Below are positions 63,670 through 64,000 of a stretch of DNA of 64,000 nt, piece by piece; the stretch's first letter is position 1, and every line of letters starts with the position of its first letter. The stretch spans positions 124,001 through 188,000 of the forward strand of contig JAJFHZ010000013.1 in NCBI GenBank assembly GCA_021775355.1, written 5' to 3'. The DNA comes from Amylibacter sp. Lineage in GTDB: Bacteria; Pseudomonadota; Alphaproteobacteria; Rhodobacterales; Rhodobacteraceae. Position numbers and translations under genes: made by a program. The notes under the pieces were generated by a model, which searched no databases, was not told where the DNA came from, and saw nothing but the letters and a program-made list of their open reading frames with translations.

Positions 63670-64000
63670 TTATTCGGCTTCTTTCTGGTTGCTTCTATGC
63701 TTGAAATACGACCAGATGATAATACCGAAATATGCCAGATCAAGGGCCACTAAACTGGACCATGGATAAGTCAAAAGCATCGCGACAAGAACCGCGAAAC
63801 CCACCAAAATATAGGTAATGCGCCTGCGCCGTACCGTTGTGGTTTTAAACGAATAGGTCGGAATACGGCTGACCAGCAATAACCCGATCGCCCCCATATA
63901 AATCGCGATCAGACCTGCATAGGACCGCACTTCATTCGGCCAAAGGAACGACAGAAACATCGGGAACAGCACCAACATCGCCCCCGCAGGCGCCGGGACG
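63670..64000 (-). CDS. pssA: CDP-alcohol phosphatidyltransferase, PssA-like, C-terminal part
   Basis: The frame runs off the right edge (the first visible residues are PAPAGAMLVLFPMFLSFLWP). Membrane segments LIAIYMGAIGLLLVSRIP and ITYILVGFAVLVAMLL fit phosphatidylserine synthase, as does PAPAGA before the first helix. The catalytic motif is outside the window. The enzyme would make phosphatidylserine on the way to phosphatidylethanolamine. Confidence 0.8.
   Translation of the reverse strand, partial: VPAPAGAMLVLFPMFLSFLWPNEVRSYAGLIAIYMGAIGLLLVSRIPTYSFKTTTVRRRRITYILVGFAVLVAMLLTYPWSSLVALDLAYFGIIIWSYFKHRSNQKEAE

Overview
The window comes from an alphaproteobacterium of the family Rhodobacteraceae (roseobacter group) with moderate GC, roughly half by eye. 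Supporting this are a gene transfer agent (GTA) head-tail cluster, the fabD/fabG/acpP/fabF/mltG set, a roseobacter-style ribosomal protein L9 with an acidic tail, taurine-pyruvate-type transaminase, cobalamin genes (cobA, cobB, cobK, cbiD), cimA and many DUF families common in roseobacters. All calls rest on reading the sequence and on remembered family motifs; no database search was run.

Layout. 1-6428 (minus strand): left-running GTA structural cluster from the small terminase to the start of the major tail protein, which leaves the window at base 1. 6636-13414: fatty-acid/cell-wall block (mltG, fabF, acpP, fabG, fabD, minus strand), interrupted by an aldehyde dehydrogenase and a small unknown gene. 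13560-15697: an orphan Flp-type pilin with a Gly-X-Lys tail, then rpsF-rpsR-rplI. 15764-22752: metabolic genes (LysR/GST pair, DUF2237, DUF1203, nitrilase, class III transaminase, ClpP-like secreted protein). 22753-23585: a noncoding stretch ending in four hairpins and a terminator. 23586-28802: PhoR-like kinase, glycosyltransferase, divergent HisA paralog, OsmC/GntR pair and class V aminotransferase. 29113-34952: small secreted proteins and a polysaccharide operon (UDP-xylose synthase, GalE, cellulose-synthase-like GT2, GH26-like hydrolase).

35266-48790 is accessory DNA. A roughly 10.9 kb island lies between an imperfect copy of the tRNA-Leu 3' end (37793) and the tRNA-Leu gene itself (48707-48790). 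It carries a P4-type integrase next to the tRNA, a nested integrase/AlpA/HTH unit, an HsdR remnant, an IS66 remnant, a LuxR-type regulator, and a small cluster with an alpha-oxoamine synthase, a FeeM-like N-acyltransferase, a 37-residue membrane peptide and the C-terminal part of an isoprenylcysteine-methyltransferase-like gene. This looks like a damaged biosynthetic or signalling locus and is the best candidate here for an undescribed system. A second, older integrase scar lies just outside the island at 35266-35600.

48866-64000: conserved chromosome again, with a YpfJ-type metallopeptidase, DedA/YqaA and DsbB, an HNH nuclease, the cobalamin block with an embedded DNA glycosylase/esterase pair, an MFS transporter, the cysS-cimA-squalene/phytoene-synthase-like operon, a PEP-mutase/isocitrate-lyase family enzyme and the start of a pssA-like gene cut by the window end.
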